Source: Pelagadaptatus aseana (GTDB lineage Bacteria; Pseudomonadota; Gammaproteobacteria; Pseudomonadales; Cellvibrionaceae). From it: DNA of 13,752 bases. Both the position numbers and the translations under genes were made by a program. The stretch is from NCBI GenBank assembly GCA_040365065.1, contig BAABNI010000022.1:1-13752 (forward strand), read 5' to 3'. Numbering within the stretch: position 1 is the stretch's first letter; each line of letters opens with the position of its first letter. Shown here piece by piece: positions 12,971 through 13,752 of the stretch. The notes under the pieces were generated by a model. The model was not told the DNA's origin. It saw only the letters and a program-made list of their open reading frames with translations, and searched no databases.

Positions 12971-13729
12971 ATGAGCAGCAACCGTCTGATCTATGACACC
13001 GCATTAAAACTGTTCTTGCTGATTTTCCTTTTGCCGTATCATCTTTTGGCCTCCGCGAACGACGACCGAGTAATCATTGGCACATACTTCGTCCCAGGCT
13101 ATGTAGAAAACAAAACCAGCGGCAAATACATCAAGCAATTTAAGGAGATCGTTGGCTTGTTGGATTTGGACGTGCAACTTGAATTACAGCCCACCAGACG
13201 AATCCAGCACAATTTCCTAAGCAGAAACATAACGGGATACTTCCCAGAATTGGTTGAATTCATGCCTGATGAAGCATGCCGGACTGAAGCCATCGATCAA
13301 AAAATTGTTCATATTTTCACCCGCAAAGATCGTCGCCTGGTTAGTTACTGGCAGCAGCTGGACGACCTGCAGATTGGAGCTGTCTCAGGCTACAGCTATG
13401 GCAATGAGTTATACGCTCGACCACACCTGAAGATCACATACTCAAAAAATGATGTAGCAAATATTAAAATGTTGATTGCCGGACGCATTGATGCGGTTCT
13501 TGGCGATCACGCCACCACTTTGGAGGCCATACAGAGTCTCAAGGCTCAAGATTATGTTAAATATGATCCGAAGTTTAAGCTGGCTGTTATGGATGTATTC
13601 TGGGTCTTTCAAAATGACACTAAGGGTCTTGAGCTGTGTCGATCTGTCTCGAAGGCCATATCCAGCCTGAAGGCGAATAAGCCCGGAGTGCTGTTCTTTG
13701 ATGGTATAGACACCAAAGAAGAGCTATAA
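12971..13729 (+). CDS. Periplasmic solute-binding-like protein (SBP_bac_3 type)
   Basis: A 252-aa exported protein. An N-terminal signal peptide has a hydrophobic core (12-26) and a likely signal peptidase I cut after 'LLASA' (residue 29). The mature part (about 223 aa) has the pattern of the type-2 periplasmic binding fold of the PF00497 group: an opening strand 'DRVIIGTYFVPGY', a middle strand/turn 'LQIGAVSGYSYGNELYA' (about 134-150), and the closing 'MLIAGRIDAVLGDHATTLEAI' in outline (about 171-191). No ABC permease or ATPase is nearby, so it may be an orphan binding protein feeding a sensor, or a distant relative without transport role. The ligand is not predictable. The ATG lacks a clear Shine-Dalgarno sequence but fits the signal peptide and the promoter at 12899-12927. 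The bases after the stop to the window end show nothing notable. Confidence 0.7.
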   Translation: MSSNRLIYDTALKLFLLIFLLPYHLLASANDDRVIIGTYFVPGYVENKTSGKYIKQFKEIVGLLDLDVQLELQPTRRIQHNFLSRNITGYFPELVEFMPDEACRTEAIDQKIVHIFTRKDRRLVSYWQQLDDLQIGAVSGYSYGNELYARPHLKITYSKNDVANIKMLIAGRIDAVLGDHATTLEAIQSLKAQDYVKYDPKFKLAVMDVFWVFQNDTKGLELCRSVSKAISSLKANKPGVLFFDGIDTKEEL

Positions 13730-13752
13730 ACAACATTATAAATTGCTTATAG

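Noticed and set aside
12952..12996. 14-codon open frame overlapping the start of the solute-binding-like protein
   Set aside because: An upstream leader peptide is conceivable, but there is no Shine-Dalgarno sequence and the peptide is unremarkable; not strong enough to report as a gene.
1..13752. Search for CRISPR, tRNA, insertion-sequence or phage features
   Set aside because: No regularly spaced repeats, cloverleaf sequences, transposase or integrase genes were seen on either strand.

Overview
The window reads as chromosomal DNA of a free-living, probably marine gammaproteobacterium of the broad Pseudomonadales/Cellvibrionales type. Base composition looks close to 50% GC. The order TetR regulator, DUF4823-like lipoprotein, DUF1285 protein, ETF:ubiquinone oxidoreductase (reverse strand), etfB, etfA resembles, from memory, the Pseudomonas aeruginosa neighbourhood around PA2951-PA2957, where the TetR gene is pvrA. 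There are no tRNA or rRNA genes, insertion sequences, CRISPR arrays or phage genes. This is ordinary chromosomal backbone, and the interest lies in one unusual signalling protein and in several structured intergenic regions.

Layout. (1) 1-2062, forward: a TetR/AcrR regulator, a DUF4823-type lipoprotein and a DUF1285 protein, closed by a bidirectional terminator. (2) 2107-5979: the electron-transfer-flavoprotein module. ETF:ubiquinone oxidoreductase is on the reverse strand and etfB-etfA on the forward strand, read divergently from a 489-bp region that holds several inverted repeats and a good sigma70-like promoter for the oxidoreductase. (3) 6029-8491, forward: a 65-aa membrane protein (DUF2788-like) and a 728-aa hybrid sensor kinase whose phosphoacceptor histidine and ATP-binding glycines are missing while its C-terminal receiver domain is intact. 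(4) 8509-12784, reverse: a class I methyltransferase, the tail-specific protease Prc and exonuclease III XthA, in that transcription order. (5) 12971-13729, forward: an orphan periplasmic solute-binding-like protein, divergent from the methyltransferase.

How they fit together. ETF (EtfA/EtfB) takes electrons from acyl-CoA and other flavin dehydrogenases, and ETF:ubiquinone oxidoreductase passes them to quinone. If the TetR protein is the PvrA counterpart, a fatty-acid-responsive regulator sits beside the electron outlet of beta-oxidation. XthA and Prc are housekeeping DNA-repair and periplasmic-proteolysis functions.

No wholly new multi-gene system is evident. The most notable items are the pseudokinase hybrid (positive evidence at three separate motifs), the mutually exclusive hairpins upstream of etfB, a probable leaderless start for the methyltransferase, and overlapping inverted repeats in the leader of the lipoprotein gene. 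All structural claims come from reading by eye, with no folding or database search.
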